From Manduca sexta (Eukaryota > Arthropoda > Insecta > Lepidoptera > Sphingidae), in the NCBI RefSeq assembly GCF_014839805.1, contig NC_051129.1, forward strand, positions 4,778,920 to 4,842,919: a stretch of 64,000 nt of DNA, written 5' to 3'. The notes under the pieces are model-generated. The model did no database searches, was not told the DNA's origin, and saw nothing but the letters and a program-made list of their open reading frames with translations. Of the stretch, positions 63,201 through 64,000 are shown one piece after another; position 1 is the first letter of the stretch, and each line of letters begins with the position of its first letter. A program made the position numbers and the translations under genes.

Positions 63201-63923
63201 TTGTTCATTTTATTATTTTTGTAGTACTACTGTGTGTTAACAATGCAAACTTTATATTCAACTTCCTCCAACTGATTCCGTTTCAAGATCATAGGAAACG
63301 TGCATAGCATCTGTCCATATTATTCTATCCATTAATATGTCACATCAAAGAGGACGTTAATATTTATTGGCGTCTACATTCTGCGTTTTAGCTAACGTAT
63401 GTTTAATCATTTGCAAATTATCTATAATTGCATTTATAATACATAAGAAAGCAATAGCAGTGATGGTTCCATAAACCATACCTTTAGGATTAATTCTATA
63501 GACTTAAATAGGTACTTAAAAATTGAATCTATGCCACCAGATGTAACCGAATTTTTATATAACGCGTTATATTTTTATGATAATGCACTGCTAATTTATA
63601 TAATATTTTTTCTCATTTCAGTGATCTACGATGACGATGTAACGGCCGCTTTTGTGTCGACGATACAAAAAATATTAAATACAAAACCTCCGAAAACCTT
63701 ATACATAGTTTTAGAGAAGCGATACGTATTTACAATAGAGCACTTGGACGCCGTGGCGCCTTGTTACGAGACATTCCTCTCATTATTGGACAAAGTGAAG
63801 ACAGAAAATGTTCATTCCACGTGGACAGTCGAACTGTTACCACTCGATTTCCCAAAGTACTTCACTTATGATCGAGTAAAAGACTTAGTTTTATGGAAAA
63901 TATCATCTAAGCCAACATCTTAG
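60227..63923 (+). CDS. METTL22: METTL22-like protein methyltransferase, five exons, apparent frame break in exon 3
   Basis: Exons: 60227-60305, 60744-60855, 61724-62030, 62732-62899, 63622-63923. METTL22 belongs to the family-16 (METTL21-type) seven-beta-strand lysine methyltransferases; the human enzyme modifies KIN17. Seen here are a short acidic N-terminus, GLQVWRGAFLLGDWLIH, the AdoMet motif NVLELGAGTGVTS (exon 3), a motif II acidic stretch ending IIICADVIYDDD across the exon 4-5 junction, and VLEKRYVFTIEHLDAVAPCYE. It ends VKDLVLWKI...TS. Exon 3 is 307 nt where the phases require 308. The frame entering from exon 2 reaches TGA near 61914, while the conserved frame has TAA codons before about 61818. 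A single missing base near 61810-61822 would explain this; so would the in-frame acceptor at 61850-61851. All other exons are intact. Confidence 0.85.
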
Positions 63924-63934
63924 ACAACTGTGAT

Positions 63935-63940
63935 AATAAA
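63935..63940 (+). terminator. Poly(A) signal for METTL22-like gene
   Basis: AATAAA lies about a dozen bases after the stop codon, implying a very short 3' UTR. Confidence 0.65.
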
Positions 63941-64000
63941 ATTTATTTAATAACAATATCTTTCATTAAAAACAACATTAGTCGCAGCATATTTATTTCA

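Noticed and set aside
1..64000. tRNA or rRNA genes and CRISPR arrays
   Set aside because: I saw no cloverleaf with both A and B boxes, no rRNA-like block and no regularly spaced repeat with unique spacers; this is an insect nuclear sequence.

Overview
This is a nuclear segment from an insect, almost certainly a moth or butterfly (Lepidoptera). The non-coding DNA is AT-rich. Genes are split into short exons with GT-AG introns, and every conserved protein is a metazoan family. The dispersed repeats (short Helitrons with TC...CTAG ends, a common SINE-like repeat, fold-back elements) are of kinds I know from lepidopteran genomes. There is no bacterial or viral gene and no CRISPR array.

Layout. 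1-344: a 48-bp minisatellite cut by the window edge. 9859-10123 (+): last coding exon of a CYRI/FAM49 gene (Rac1-binding inhibitor of WAVE/SCAR); the rest lies to the left. 14120-15975 (-): complete four-exon CNEP1R1 (TMEM188), regulatory subunit of the nuclear-envelope phosphatase CTDNEP1. 17569-19200 (+): complete four-exon mitochondrial enoyl-CoA delta-isomerase 1. 19808-27005 (-): complete nine-exon DRC3/LRRC48, a ciliary nexin-dynein regulatory complex subunit, convergent with ECI1. 27614-28166: broken THAP-domain relic. 29428-40152 (+): complete thirteen-exon TOM1 (VHS and GAT domains, endosomal sorting). 44519-58933 (-): complete ten-exon protein disulfide-isomerase with two CGHC sites and a C-terminal RDEL signal, convergent with TOM1. 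60227-63923 (+): five-exon METTL22-like methyltransferase, divergent from PDI, with an apparent 1-nt frame break in exon 3.

I derived exon coordinates from splice signals and reading phase. For every complete gene except METTL22 the exon lengths sum to an intact frame, and the protein lengths (126, 283, 554, 506 and 494 aa) fit the families. The genes do not form a pathway; they are unrelated housekeeping and ciliary neighbours.

I found no convincing new biological system. The points most worth a second look are the METTL22 frame break, a GC-AG intron in TOM1 beside a CA/CG repeat, a NAGNAG acceptor in TOM1, a THAP relic whose conserved Cys codon is TGA, Helitrons with intact termini (one with a triplicated 123-bp module), a fold-back family in the PDI introns, a retroelement with a 15-bp target-site duplication, and a UPR-type element upstream of PDI.
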